From: JANXQG01 sp963780045
Lineage (GTDB): Bacteria; Planctomycetota; Planctomycetia; Pirellulales; Thermoguttaceae
Length of the DNA: 64,000 bases
Direction: 5' to 3'
NCBI GenBank assembly: GCA_963780045.1
Contig: CAVZZZ010000001.1
Coordinates: forward strand, 2,046,001-2,110,000
Below the pieces are notes generated by a model that saw nothing but the letters and a program-made list of their open reading frames with translations, did not search any database and was not told the origin of the DNA. Position numbers and translations under genes: made by a program. This document shows, one piece after another, positions 47,901 to 59,081 of the stretch; position 1 is the first letter of the stretch; each line of letters begins with the position of its first letter.

Positions 47901-50900
47901 GCCCGAGCTGAGCGTCAGCGTCACCATGGAGGAATCGCCGGTCACCGTGGAGCCGGCCGCATCCTGGACGGCCACGACGACAGCGGAGCCGAAGGCCGTG
48001 TTGTTTGCCGCGACAGCCGGCGGTTGCTGAACGAATCCAAGCGCCGTTGACGCGCCGTAATTAACATTGACGTAAACAATAGCGCTTGTCGAAGCATAAT
48101 CGACGGAGTCGGTGGGCGTGAACGTGACGAACAGGGCTTGCTGCTGGCCGGCGCCGAGGATCGTTCCGAAGGGCGGATTGTAGGAGAACGTGCCGGGCAC
48201 GTTGGCGGTGGCGTCCAATTGCGTCGTGCCAAGCGGAGTGCTGTCGGTGATGTTGGCGGGATTTGCCCAGGTTATGATCGTTGCGGTCTTGACGGTCAAC
48301 GTGGCCGCGTTTGTGGTAATCGTGCCGGCGAGGTTGGTGAAAACCGCCTCGTAGCTGTAATTGTTTTGCGACGCGCTGACCCCGGTCAGGGTCAAGGTCG
48401 ACGAGCTGGCGCCGATGATCGGAGTGAAGCCGGATCCGTTGTTGGCGTTGACATACCATTGCACACCGGGCACGGGAAAGCCGCTGGCCGCTGCCGTGAA
48501 AGTCGCCGTCGTCCCGGCGGTGGCAGTCTGATTCTGCGGTTGCGTCGTTACGCCGGGCGCCGTCGGGATGTTTAAGGTTGCGGCATTGGTTGTTGCGGTG
48601 CCGACGCCGACGGAATTGACGCTGACGGTGAAAACAGCCTGATATTCATTGTTGTTCATCGACGAATTCACGTTGGTCAACGTCAGGGTCGTCGACGTGG
48701 CGCCGCCGATGTTGCTGAAGCTCGCGCCGCCGTTGGTGCTCACTTGCCATTGCACCGTCGGCGCGGGGGAGCCGCTGGCGGCGGCGGTGAAGGTTGCCGT
48801 GCCTCCACCACTTACTACCTGGTTCGTCGGCTGCGTCGTCACAACGGGCAGCGCGACGACGGTGACCGGCCCGTAGCCGGGGTCGAGGTTGGGATTGGCG
48901 TCGGTGGTCCGGAGAATATAGCTGTCCGGCGTACTGATGACCAGGTTGTTGAACGTGGCAATTCCGTCAACGGCATTTACCGTGACCGAGTTCTGGCCGT
49001 TGGAAAAAGTGCCGTGAGTAAGCGTCAGCGTGACGGCTGAGGAGTCCCCGACGACAATATTGCCGTAAATGTCCTCGACGGCAACCTGGAAAGTGCCCAT
49101 CGCGGACCCGGCCACGCCGTAGCTGGGCTGCGATAAGTAAGCCATTTTGGAGGGGGGTAGATCGACGGCGAAGTTATCAAAGCTCAGCGGAGTCGTGAAT
49201 TCGCCGCCGGTCCCGGTGCGGAACCCGGCGTACATGCTTGCCCCTGTGCCGATCGTTGCCGTCAAGCCGGAGACGGTGGTCGACACCGGCGCAATGACGA
49301 CGGTTGGGACTGCCGTGCCCGACGGGCCGTAATCCAAGAGCGACTCCGTCAGCGTGAAACTCCCAGAGGTAATCTCTTGCGCGGTGAAGACAAGCTGCAG
49401 CCAATCGCCCGTGGCGACGCCGGTCGGCACAATAGCGTTTCCGACCGTCGTGGCGCCGCTGCCGCCGTCGTCATACTGGAAATTGATCGAATCGTTTCCG
49501 TAAATGCGGGCGGAAATGAACGAGTAGCCGCCGTTGAACTCGGACGCGGAGGTGGTAGTGAACCCGAGCTGGTTGCGGTCGCCGGTGTTCAGCCCGCCTG
49601 CCGCGGTAAGGAACAGGGATATCGTATGAGGGTTGCCGTCGGACAAGTTGAAGGTCGAGGGAGTATAGACTGCGGTCTGGTCGCTCTGGACGGCGGCTAT
49701 GCTGATGCCGCCGCCGGGGGTGGAATTCGTATTGTCGTCGACGCCCGCGGTCGCGCTCCAATTCATGCTGGCCGAGTAGTTATTCAAGTTCGTTGCGAAT
49801 TGCGCGGTGAAATCCGTCGGCTCGTTGTTGAAGCTGACAAAAGCAGTCGATCCGATGGTGAAGCTGTTCGAAAGCGCCGAAGTCAGGCTGCCGTCGGTAG
49901 CGGTGAGGGTGTACGTGCCGTTATCCGCGATCGCCAGGCTGTTGAACACCGCGACGCCGTTGACAGCCTGCGCGGTGACCATCGTGGCGCCGCCGACCAA
50001 CGTGCCGGCGCTGAGCGTCAGGGTGACGGTCGAGGAGTCGCCAGGCAGCGTCGTACCAGCGGAGTCCTCGACTGCGACCTCCACTGCGGGAGAAATGACC
50101 GCGCCGCTGGAGGCGGCGGTCGGCTGTTGGACGAATGCCACTTTCGCCGCCGCTCCGTAATCGACATTGATGTAAGCCGATGCGCCAACCGTGTTGTAAT
50201 CGGTGGTGTCCGTCGGGGTGAAAAACACCCCCAGCGACTGGTGCTGACCAACCGGCAAAACGGTCGTGGCGGGCGGCGTGTAAACAAACGTCCCGGGCAC
50301 ATTGGCGGTGGCGTCAAGTTGCGTCGAACTCAATGCCGTGCCGTCAGCGATGTCGGGGGGATTGTTCCACGTGATCACGGGCGTCGCCGGATCGACGTCG
50401 ACGTCCTGATCGGCGGTCACGGTCGCGTAGTCGACCGTGTTTGTCGGAGTGAACGTCAAACTCAAGTCGAAGTTGTCACCCGTTGGTGGAACCGTGCCAA
50501 TGCCCGGAGTGTAAACGAAGGTCCCCGGAACGGTCACTCCGTTGATCGAGGCCGTGGCGTTGAGCTGCGCGGAACTGAGCGCCTGGCCGTAAAACATGTC
50601 GGTGTCCGGCCCAGTCCAGGTGATCAGCGGCGTGGCCTGGTCCTCATTGATAAACACCTCGGCGTTGGCCGAATCGTAATCCGCGGAATCCGTCGGCACA
50701 AAGGTGACAGACAACGGCTGGTTTTGGCCGACGGGCAACATCGTCCCCAGCGGCGGCGAATAGGTGAAGGTCCCAGGAAAATTCGCGAAGTTGGAAACGA
50801 ACGCGTCCAACTGCGTGCCCGTCAACGCCGTGCCATAGACGAGATCGTCGGGAGTGGCCCAAACGAGCGTTGGCGTGGCCGGCCCAACGACGAAGTCGGC

Positions 50901-53900
50901 GATCGCCACGTTGCCGCTGGCAACCTTGACGATGATCGTGTGGCTGCCGTTGCCGCCGCCGACGCTGCTGGAGCTGAGCAGGGCGCTGGTGAAGACGGGG
51001 GCGATAATCGTAGTTGGGCTGTAGAGATTCACCTGGGCAGGGTCGCCGCCGTCGACAAAGATCTGCGCCGAACCGGCGGTCGGAGACTCGACGGCGTACA
51101 GCGTAATAAGCGTGCCCGTAAACGTAACCGTGGCGGTGTCGCCGCCGGTGCTGTCGCTCGTCACGGAGCCATCATAATTATTCGCCATGGACGTCGGCGA
51201 TTGCGCCCAGGAGCCGGAATAAACGACCTGGGGAGTCGCGCCCGTGTTGTAGGCGTTGTCGTTGCCGATCGTCGTCAAGGCATGGGTCCCGATCGTGAAC
51301 GAATTCGACGTGGCGGAAGGCAGTCCCGAATCGGAGGCGGTGAGGGTATATGATCCCGCCGCGGTGACGACGAGATTGTTGAAGCTGGCGACGCCATTGA
51401 CGGCGGCCACGGTTGCGGTCGTCGCGCTGCCAAAAAACGTGCCGCCGTTTAGCGTCACCGTCACGTTGTCCGTATTCGAAGTTGCGATGTTGCCGAATCC
51501 GTCCTCCAGCGAGACGGCCACGGACGGGTTAACAGCCTCGCCGACGTAGGTGTTCTCGGGCTGCTGCGTAATGACGAGCTGCGACGCCACCGCCACGATA
51601 TTGAAGGAGTTGGATTGGGCTTGTTGCAAGCCGCCGTCGGTGGCAACCAGCGTGTAGCTGCCGGTGGTGTCGATGGCCAGGTTGTTGAATGTGGCCACGC
51701 CATTCACGGCCTGGGCGGCGATGGTCGTACTGCCGTTGGCGAAAGACCCTTGAGACCCTTGATTGAAGGACAGGATCACGGTCGAGGTGTCCGAGGTGAT
51801 CGTATTTCCGGCTTGGTCTTGGATGGCCACAGTGACAGCCGGGTTGACGTTGTCACCGGCCACGGTTTGCGTCGGCTGCTGCAAAAAGCCGAGCTTCGCG
51901 GAATCAGCGATGAAAAACGAACTCGAAGTTGTGGAGGTCAAGGCGCCGTCGGTCGCCGTCAGGGTGTACGTGCCGGAAGCCGAGATCACCAGATTGTTGA
52001 CACCGCCTCCGAATGTCGCCACGCCGTTTGAGACGGTCGCGGTGGCTGTGTCGCCGCCGCCGGCGAAAGTGCCCCCGTTGAGCGTCAACTGGACCGTCGA
52101 CGAGCTGTCGGCCGTGTAGGCGTTGCCGAACTGGTCCTCGACGCTCACGGTCACGGCGGGGCTCAGGGCAATGCCGGCGCTGCCGGTCGCCGGCGGCTCC
52201 TGGCTGAAAATCAGCTTCGACTCGGCCGGCGGCGGAATCGGCGTCGTTCTAGTAGCGCTGGCGGTGTCGGCGGCCGCATCGGTAATTGAGATGTCGTTGG
52301 AAACGGTCGTGGTTCCCGTGGGAATCAAGGCGTTCAAGTCGACCGAGAAGACCACCGACCCGCTGACGCCCGCGTTGAGATTGCCGACCGAGAACGTGTA
52401 GACCGAGCCGGCGCCGCCGCTGCCGGAGACCAGCGTCCATCCGGGCGTGCTGTTGGCGAGATCGGCCGTGGTGTTGGCCTGCACGGTTTCCGTGAGGACA
52501 ACGCCCGTGGCGTTGACGCCCGTGCCGTTGACGATGCTGCCGGCGTTGTCGTAATTGATGGTGTAAGGGACTACGCCCATCGCCACCGGGACCACGTTGC
52601 CGTCGGTCATGGAAACGCTGAGGCTCGCGTGCGTCGTCGCCGGCGGCGTGATTTGCACGCGATCGATCGAGATGATATTGCTGGAGGCGTTGTTGAGGAT
52701 TTTCAACGTGTGCGTGCCGGCGCCTAGGCCGGTCACGGTATAGACTAGCACGTTGCCGGCGCCCTGGCCGTTGGGCGAGCTGTTGGCCGGGTTCAAGACC
52801 ACCGTCTTCATGCTGCCGCCGTCAACCGAGAAGGTCGCCGTTCCATAGCTCGTCAATTCGTTGGCGTAGACGCTGATCGCAGAGCCGGTGAATTGCAGAG
52901 TGGCGTAATCGCCCTGGGCGTTGTCGGTGCTGACGGTGCCGTCGAAAGTGCCCATCGTCGAGCTGCCGGTGATGTGCGTCCAGCCGGCGCCGACGTAATT
53001 GAAATGGTCCATGCCCGTGCCGGTGACCGAGTCGTCGACGATCGTATTGGCGGTCAATCCGAAGGCTTGAATGCGGTTGGTGCCGACGAAAACGTCGCCG
53101 TGCGAGACGGCGATGCTGTTGTACTTGCCATTCGGCACGTCCAATTCCTCGTAGGCGCTGCTCCAGATGGGCTGCAGCGTCAGCGCATTGACGGCGTAGA
53201 GCACCGACGATCCGTCTGAAAACGAAGTGGTGCCGTCGGTCCGCTGCTGGCCCTCGTCGACGATCCAGTCGATTTCGTTGGACGTTCCGTTGCCCGTGAT
53301 GAGATTGGAGCCGGGATTGCTCATCACCGCCGTGTTCTGGGCGACGATCTGCAAGTAGGCGGGCTGTCCTGCGGAATGGACGACCTCGGTCTCGATTAGT
53401 GATGGCGCCTCGGGTGTGCTCGACCCCACGCCCGTCTTCGTGGCGCCTGCCCAAATAATGTATTGGTTGCCGTCGGGGCCGGTGAAACTTGCGGGGGTGT
53501 CGCGGGCCTTGGCCGTGTTGCCCGAAGCGCTCGATTCGTTGTAGGGCCCGAAGAGGGCCAGCGGCCCGTCTTGCGGCCCGACCGATTGCCCCTGGTTGTT
53601 TGTCGTCCAATAGGTACGGATTCCCGCGCTGCCTTGTTCATAGAGAGAGGCATCCTGGTCGGGCGACTCAGTCGGTGGCGGACGGGAGATGAGACTGGCC
53701 GGATACGACGCCGGACTGCCGTTCGGATTTGCGGTAGGATTGTTAAGCTCGTTTCCCGCGTCGACGAGGTAGCCGTTGCCCTGCTTGCCGCCGGTGGCCA
53801 ACAGCTCGGTAGTCGTGGAACTTCCGGCGGGCAGGGTGACCAGTATCGGCGATCCGCCGCCCATGTCGCTGTCGATGGTGTCCTGGTTCTCGAAGTTCCA

Positions 53901-55289
53901 GGGGGTGTAAACGCCCGTCAGCACCAATGTTTGACCAGGCCCCCACTCCAAAACGGAATTGCCCCAGTCCCCCGGCGGATTGCCGGAATCGGGCGGAGAA
54001 TCTCCCGTCGTCACAAAAACGTTGCCGTTGGCGTCGATTACCGGCCCGCCTGCCCCCCACATGCCGCCGTTGGCAATCACCTGGCTATTGTCAATGGCCG
54101 AGTAGGCGCTGACGATTGCCGGGGTCTGTCCGTTCAGCGTGCCGTTGCTCACGCCGGTCGCGACGGTGGTCATCCAACCGCCGTTGCTGGCGCCATAGCA
54201 AGCGAAGTCGACGTACAGTGTGCTGCGGTCGGCGCTCAGTTTCAAGGCGCCGCGCTGGTCTGCACCGCTGGATGAAAACGCCACCGCGACCTTGGTCAGG
54301 GCCGTTCCGCTGTTTGTGACCGTGCCGGAAGCACTGGCATCCGCGTACGTAAAGGTGTTGTTGCTCGTGTTGACGCCGGTAATCGTATAGGCGCCGTCGT
54401 AGCCGTTGCCGACGCCGGCGATCAACGCGGTCTGGCCGGCGGCGAACCCGCTGGCCGCGGTGGTCTGGATCGTAACGACGCCGGCCGACACCGTTGCGCT
54501 GGCGATCGAGTAGTTCGGGGAGGCCAGGTAGTTCTGGTTGATCGCGTCCAACAGCGATTGCGTGTAAATCAGCGGATAGCCGGCCACGAGACTTCCGTCG
54601 GACAGGTTGAGGGCGAAGACCTCGAAGTTGTTGCCGCCGTGGTTCGGATTGCTTGACGATGAGAGGTAGTCCGTCACCGACGCGGCTACGTAGAGACGGC
54701 CGCTCGCCAGGTCGATGACGGGCGTGCCCAAGACGCCGATGCTGTTGCCGTCGACGCCGGCATACGGGTTGCCTAGATGCGTCTTCCAGAGGATCGTTCC
54801 CGGAGCGATGCCGGTCGGCCCGTTGGTATCTTCCGCGGCGATGCAGTATACCGAGCCGCCGCCGGTGGCGGCGAACACAACCCCCAGCGTCTTTCCGAAG
54901 TAATTAGTGCTTTGAATGCCGTCGCCCGCATGGTTGGCAGCGTTTCCGTTGACGCCGTTGACGGCTTCCTGAATCAGAAGGCTGTCCATGCTGAGCGGCG
55001 TCGCGTAAACTGCTCCGTCCAGCACCGGCGACTGCCACACCTGGCCGAAACTAGAAGCGACGTTCGCGGGCGTAAGTTGCGTCTCGTTTTCCTCGAAGCC
55101 CGTGCCGGCGGCATCGCCGTGGAATACGGTTTGGTTCCCGTTGCCCGGCTGCTGACCGAGCACCACAGTTGAGAGGGTGAGCCGTTCTTCGAGACGTTCG
55201 ATCCAGAGACGCCGGTAGCGTCGGACATCCGCTGGCTCGCGCGATTTTGCCCCCGCAAAGACTGAGCTAATTACCGATCGCCACAACAT
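44923..55289 (-). CDS. Giant exported multidomain protein: propeller, Ig-like and lectin-like modules (one frameshift)
   Basis: The N-terminus carries RRLWIERLEERLTLSTVVLG, the planctomycete exported-protein motif, then a PQQ-like beta-propeller (about residues 45-745). A carbohydrate-binding-like sandwich (about 750-880) and a DUF11-like domain (about 890-1010) follow. Next come many filamin/MBG-like repeats (ATDGALTSTTSSSFFI, ITWNNPPDIADGTALSSTQL), two lectin-like modules (about 1815-2045 and 2515-2745) and Ig-like repeats (TTQPSSQTVNIGGLATFTAA). After a break at 46208-46212 the last about 400 residues hold a beta-strand block and end DLAAREAALARFGL. The C5 run there needs one more base to join QPHKG to GNEYRAVF. 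Total about 3455 residues. Confidence 0.85.
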
Positions 55290-55388
55290 GAGTGCCTATC
55301 CCCAGGGAGAAATTGAGCGCACAAAAAATGGCGAGTGTGCTGGCCACCATTATATACCACTCGGAGTCCGAACGCTACTGTTAGATTG

Positions 55389-55625
55389 TTACCTTTGTCT
55401 GCGCCGTCGACCATCACAAAAAGCGCCGTACCCGCGACCAAGGCGAGCCGGCGCCGTTGCCGGCTCGGGCACCGCGGTCCCCCTCGGCGCCAGCCGACTA
55501 AAAATCGCCGCCGCTCCCTGACCGACGATCAAGCTCGATCCGTCGGCCAGGGAAATCGGCGATTGGCGAATCATCGTCCTTCCCCGGTTAGACTTCGCGG
55601 CAAGAGTTGCTGTTGAAATCGTCAT
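55389..55625 (-). pseudogene. Relic of a PEP-CTERM protein gene (C-terminal part)
   Basis: The frame reads SPISLADGSSLIVGQGAAAI then RLAPRGTAVPEPAT, which is the ending of beta-strand-repeat PEP-CTERM proteins. After PEPAT the hydrophobic helix is lost to a frame change (APARLGRGYGAF). The body of the gene is missing. A shorter piece of the same ending lies at 35407-35445. It fills the leader region of the giant gene. Confidence 0.55.
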
Positions 55626-55754
55626 TGATCAGGGAAAATCGAGCGCAACCCGCACACCGAAATTCCCTAAATGGGAATATGTCCCCAGAAATAAGGAGTC
55701 TCGGTAACGTTGCCCAGGATCCTCTTCCTCATTGAAGCAGAAAACGGTTGGCTT

Positions 55755-55796
55755 GTCTTGATTTACAACGGCTACATTTGTGATAGGAGTGCCAAA
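55755..55796 (-). promoter_or_regulatory. Conserved 42-bp upstream element, copy B
   Basis: The segment GTCTTGATTTACAACGGCTA through TGCCAAA matches copy A (43524-43565) at 34 of 42 bases. It lies 466 bases before the start of the giant propeller protein, with the PEP-CTERM relic in between. Confidence 0.55.
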
Positions 55797-55932
55797 CAAG
55801 CCATGAGAACTCCATAGTCGAAGGGATATTGATACCATCCGGAAGCTTTGTGCGGCAGGCAGAAGTTTCGCTACGATTCAAGGACTCGACGGTGATCGAG
55901 ACTTGTGCGCGGGACGCAAAGATGCCCGGCTT

Positions 55933-56715
55933 CTACCAATCGGGCGAAGAATCCTGCGGCGGCTCCGTCAGCGAAATATCGCCGCTGCCTTCGCGGACGT
56001 GAACATAGTGTTCGCGGTACTTTCGCGGGGATTGGCCGAAATGCCGGCGGAATTCGCGTGCGAAGTGGCTTTGGTCGGCAAAACCGCAGTTGGCGGCCAC
56101 GACCGACATCGGTTCATTGGTGTAGACCAACGCATGACTCGCCATCCGCAGCCGCAGCTTCCGAAGATATGCCTGCGGGGTATGGTGGAAACAACTCAAA
56201 AACTTCCGTTCGAACGACCGCAGAGACATGTGCGCAAGTCGTGCCAACTGTTCGTTGGCGATCGGCGCCTCGTGATGGTCGCGCATGAACGTCAGCACTG
56301 GAGCGAATTCGGAACCTCCTGTGCCGACTCCAGACGCGTCCAACGGCCGCGTAATGCCGGCCGTGCCGATGACCGTTCCGTCGTGGCCCACAAGGGGGAC
56401 CTTGTTCGTCACGTGCCAGACGTTCGTACCATCCGGCAGGTGATTCATTTCGATGCGGTCGACGATGCGATTGCCGGCCAAAACATACTCGTCATCCAAA
56501 AGGTACTGGTCGGCTAGAAAGGCGGGAAACAAGTCGTGGTCCCTCTTGCCCAATATCCCGCCGCCCGCCGGGTCATCCGGCGAAAAAAGCAAGAACGTTG
56601 TTCGGTTTACCCAACAGATGCGGTGCTCGCGATCCTTCATCCAGGCGCGAACGTCGGGCAGCCGGTCGAAAAGCTCCGCCAACTGCAATAGCTGGGGTTC
56701 TTGCAGGATTTCCAT
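55933..56715 (-). CDS. PAS-AraC family transcriptional regulator (first of a tandem pair)
   Basis: This 260-residue protein has a PAS-like sensor domain (residues about 1-125: LLQLAELFDRLPDVRAWMKD, FLLFSPDDPAGGGILGKRDH, HVTNKVPLVGHDGTVIGTAG) and an AraC/XylS helix-turn-helix (about 145-245: LARLAHMSLRSFERKFLSCF, VVAANCGFADQSHFAREFRR, FGQSPRKYREHY). It is a DNA-binding regulator with a small-molecule or redox-type input, signal unknown. The ATG at 56715 matches the start of its paralogue. It ends QDSSPDW, longer than the paralogue. Confidence 0.9.
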   Translation of the reverse strand: MEILQEPQLLQLAELFDRLPDVRAWMKDREHRICWVNRTTFLLFSPDDPAGGGILGKRDHDLFPAFLADQYLLDDEYVLAGNRIVDRIEMNHLPDGTNVWHVTNKVPLVGHDGTVIGTAGITRPLDASGVGTGGSEFAPVLTFMRDHHEAPIANEQLARLAHMSLRSFERKFLSCFHHTPQAYLRKLRLRMASHALVYTNEPMSVVAANCGFADQSHFAREFRRHFGQSPRKYREHYVHVREGSGDISLTEPPQDSSPDW

Positions 56716-56783
56716 GCACGCGAGTCCTGAGAGTTGAGGCTTGAGTCCTGAGTGTTTAGTCCTCAAGCCTCAAGCCTCAAGCC

Positions 56784-57527
56784 TCAAGCTTGTTTTCCGC
56801 CCGGCTCCTTCGAATAGTGCTCGCGGTACTCTCGGGGACTACGGCCGAAATAACGGCGAAACTCGCGGGAAAAGTGGCTCTGATCGGCGAATCCGCAGTT
56901 TGCCGCCACGACGGACAGCGGCCGGTTCGTATAGACCAACGCGTGACTTGCCATCCGCATCCTCATTTTTCGAATATATGCTTGCGGCGTAACGTGAAAG
57001 CAGGCCAGAAACTTCCTCTCGAAAGACCTTCTCGACATGTGTGCCAGGCGGGCCAGGTCGTCGTTGGTAATCGGCGAGTTGTGGTTGTCGCGCATGTAGG
57101 CAAGCACCGGCCCGAACGCGGTTGCGGGCAAGCCGACTGCTTCGGGCATGTCCAACGGCCGCGTGATGCCGGCCGTGCCGAAAATCTTTCCATCGCGCCC
57201 AAAAAGGGGAATCTTGTTCGTTACATGCCATGCGGTCGTCTGGTCCGGCAAGTGGCTCAATTCCACGCGGTCAATAAGGCGATTGCCCGCCAGCACATAA
57301 TCGTCGTCCATTTGGAACTGGTCGGCCAGGTACGCGGGAAAAACATCGTGAACGGTTTTGCCCATCACTCCAGGGTTGTCGGGATCGCCGGGCGAATAGA
57401 GCAAGCGATACGTGCGATTGAGCCAACAAAAGCGGCCCTCGCGGTCTTTCACCCACGCGCGAACGTCGGGCAGGCGGTCGAAAAGCTCCGCCAACTGCAA
57501 TAATTGCGGTTCCTGCCGAATTTCCAT
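56784..57527 (-). CDS. PAS-AraC family transcriptional regulator (second of a tandem pair)
   Basis: This 247-residue paralogue has the same plan: PAS domain (MEIRQEPQLLQLAELFDRLP, WLNRTYRLLYSPGDPDNPG, VTNKIPLFGRDGKIFGTAG) and AraC helix-turn-helix (ARLAHMSRRSFERKFLACFH, MASHALVYTNRPLSVVAANC, GFADQSHFSREFRRYFGRSP). The two copies are roughly two-thirds or more identical by eye, so this is a local duplication with divergence mainly in the PAS domain. It is divergent from the HlyD adaptor gene, a possible target. Confidence 0.9.
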   Translation of the reverse strand: MEIRQEPQLLQLAELFDRLPDVRAWVKDREGRFCWLNRTYRLLYSPGDPDNPGVMGKTVHDVFPAYLADQFQMDDDYVLAGNRLIDRVELSHLPDQTTAWHVTNKIPLFGRDGKIFGTAGITRPLDMPEAVGLPATAFGPVLAYMRDNHNSPITNDDLARLAHMSRRSFERKFLACFHVTPQAYIRKMRMRMASHALVYTNRPLSVVAANCGFADQSHFSREFRRYFGRSPREYREHYSKEPGGKQA

Positions 57528-57683
57528 AGTTACGATTGCACGAGTTATGTTATCACATTTTTGTCTATTTGTCGCGTGACCCGCAAGGATGCAATCGGCA
57601 CGGCGCGAGCAATGCCCGCCGTGGAAGGCCCTTCGAGCAAGCCCCCGCGCGGTAAGGGTTGAGATCCCCCCATCGCGTCGCTC

Positions 57684-57712
57684 TTGTTGGTGCCCTTGGA
57701 TCGCGATAGAAT
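57684..57712 (+). promoter_or_regulatory. Possible sigma70-type promoter for the HlyD gene
   Basis: TTGTTG (57684-57689), 17 bases, TAGAAT (57707-57712). The -10 is good, the -35 weak (3 of 6). It lies 67 bases before the TTG start of the HlyD gene. Confidence 0.3.
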
Positions 57713-57779
57713 AGACGTACTCAGCCCCGCCATTTGGGGGCTTCGTCTCTGTCTTCCAGACAGCTAACGGATCGTCGAA

Positions 57780-58972
57780 TTGAGCATCCACGAACCGAGG
57801 CCGTTGCCCTCCCACAGCGCGGAGAAATCCGCTGCTGACGGTTCGCCGTTGCGCGAGCGCGTGCTCTCATTGCGTCTGCCGCAACATCACCATGCCCCGC
57901 GCGCCGGCGTGTCGGGCAAGGCGGCCTGGGCGCTGGTCGTTCTGCTCGTGGCCGCCGTCGCCGTGCTCGCCTATCTGCTGCTCAAGAAGAAGGAGTCGCC
58001 CGATGCGTCCGGCCCAGTCGTTCAAGAAAAAGCCTCCGGCGATGTACCAACCGCCTCGTCGGGCGAGATCGCGCTGGACTCCAAGGGCTATGTCATGCCC
58101 GTGCAGCGGATTCTCGTCAGCCCGCAGGTCAGCGGCCGGATCGTACAGCTAAACATCCTCGAGGGCCGCCGCGTGCGCAGCGGCGAAGTTTTGGCCGAGA
58201 TCGAGGACGTCGATTACAAGGACGATCTGGCCCACGCAGAATCGGCAGTGGCCGCGACGAAGCAGCGGCTCGACGAGATCAAGGCCATGTATCCCAAGGA
58301 GCTCGGCCAGGCGAAGGCCCTTCTGGAACAGGCCAAGGCCGAAATGGCGCAGTTGAAAGCGGACTACGAGCGGAGCAAGGACCTCTATTTCCATCGCAAG
58401 GCCATCTCGCAGTTGGATTACGAGTTGGCACAGAGCAAATACCTTTCCGCCGATCAAAAGGTTGCTTCCTTGGATTGCGCCTTGGGCCTGTTGGAAAGTT
58501 CGCGGGGCAACCGCATCGCGGCCGCCGAGGCCGACATGGAGCAGTCCCGCGCCGACCGCGACAAGGCCCTTTTGCACCTGGACTGGTGCAAAGTCCTGCG
58601 CCGATCAGCGGCACGATCCTCAAGAAGAACGCCGAACTGGGCAATCTCGTCAACCCCATCGCCATGAACGGAAGTTTCAGCCTCTGCGACCTGGCCGACC
58701 TCTCCGACCTGGAGGTCGAGTTGATGATTCAGGAGCGCGACATCAGCAAGGTCTCCGTCGGACAAAAGTGCAAAGTTCGCACCGAGGCCTATCCCGAGCT
58801 CGTCTACAAGGGCGAGGTCTCGCGGCTGATGCCCGTCGCCGACCGTTCCAAAGCGGCGATTCCCGTGCGCGTCAAAGTGGACGTGCCCAAGGCCGAAGAA
58901 GGCGTCTACCTCAAGCCCGACATGATCGCCATCGTGTCGTTCTTAAATGGCCCGGCCGCCGCGGCGAAGTGA
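57780..58972 (+). CDS. HlyD/MFP-type membrane fusion (adaptor) protein (one frameshift)
   Basis: An N-terminal cytoplasmic tail of about 45 residues is followed by one membrane helix (AAWALVVLLVAAVAVLAYLL). The first lipoyl half follows (VMPVQRILVSPQVSGRIVQL), then a coiled-coil hairpin (ESAVAATKQRLDEIKAMYPK through ADMEQSRADRDKALLHLDWC) and the second lipoyl half (APISGTILKKNAELGNLVNP) with the beta-barrel. One base is missing near 58595 (VRAPISG broken). The repaired protein has 397 residues. The start is TTG at 57780, as no ATG or GTG fits. It should link an inner-membrane transporter to the outer membrane; no transporter gene is adjacent. Confidence 0.83.
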
Positions 58973-59018
58973 CCGTCTGGCACCCCTGTAGCTTGCCTGG
59001 CAAGTCTTTTCCCGCCCC

Positions 59019-59047
59019 TTGACAATCTACTGGAAAACAAGTACGAT
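59019..59047 (+). promoter_or_regulatory. Sigma70-type promoter for the BlaI-like gene
   Basis: TTGACA (59019-59024), 17-base spacer, TACGAT (59042-59047), 35 bases before the ATG at 59082. The -35 is a perfect consensus and the -10 has 4 of 6 matches. An autoregulatory operator would be expected here for a BlaI protein, but I see no convincing dyad. Confidence 0.65.
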
Positions 59048-59081
59048 TTGGCGAGTATTTACGCGCCGCGGAAGAATTGCG

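Noticed and set aside
49377..51353. 658-residue plus-strand reading frame, and many other long plus-strand frames at 35-55 kb
   Set aside because: They are antisense to the giant repeat proteins and follow from their GC-rich, Val/Thr/Gly-rich codons. Their Arg/Gly-rich translations have no domain.
59025..59081. BlaI operator dyad downstream of the promoter
   Set aside because: No convincing TACA/TGTA-type inverted repeat with family spacing was found.
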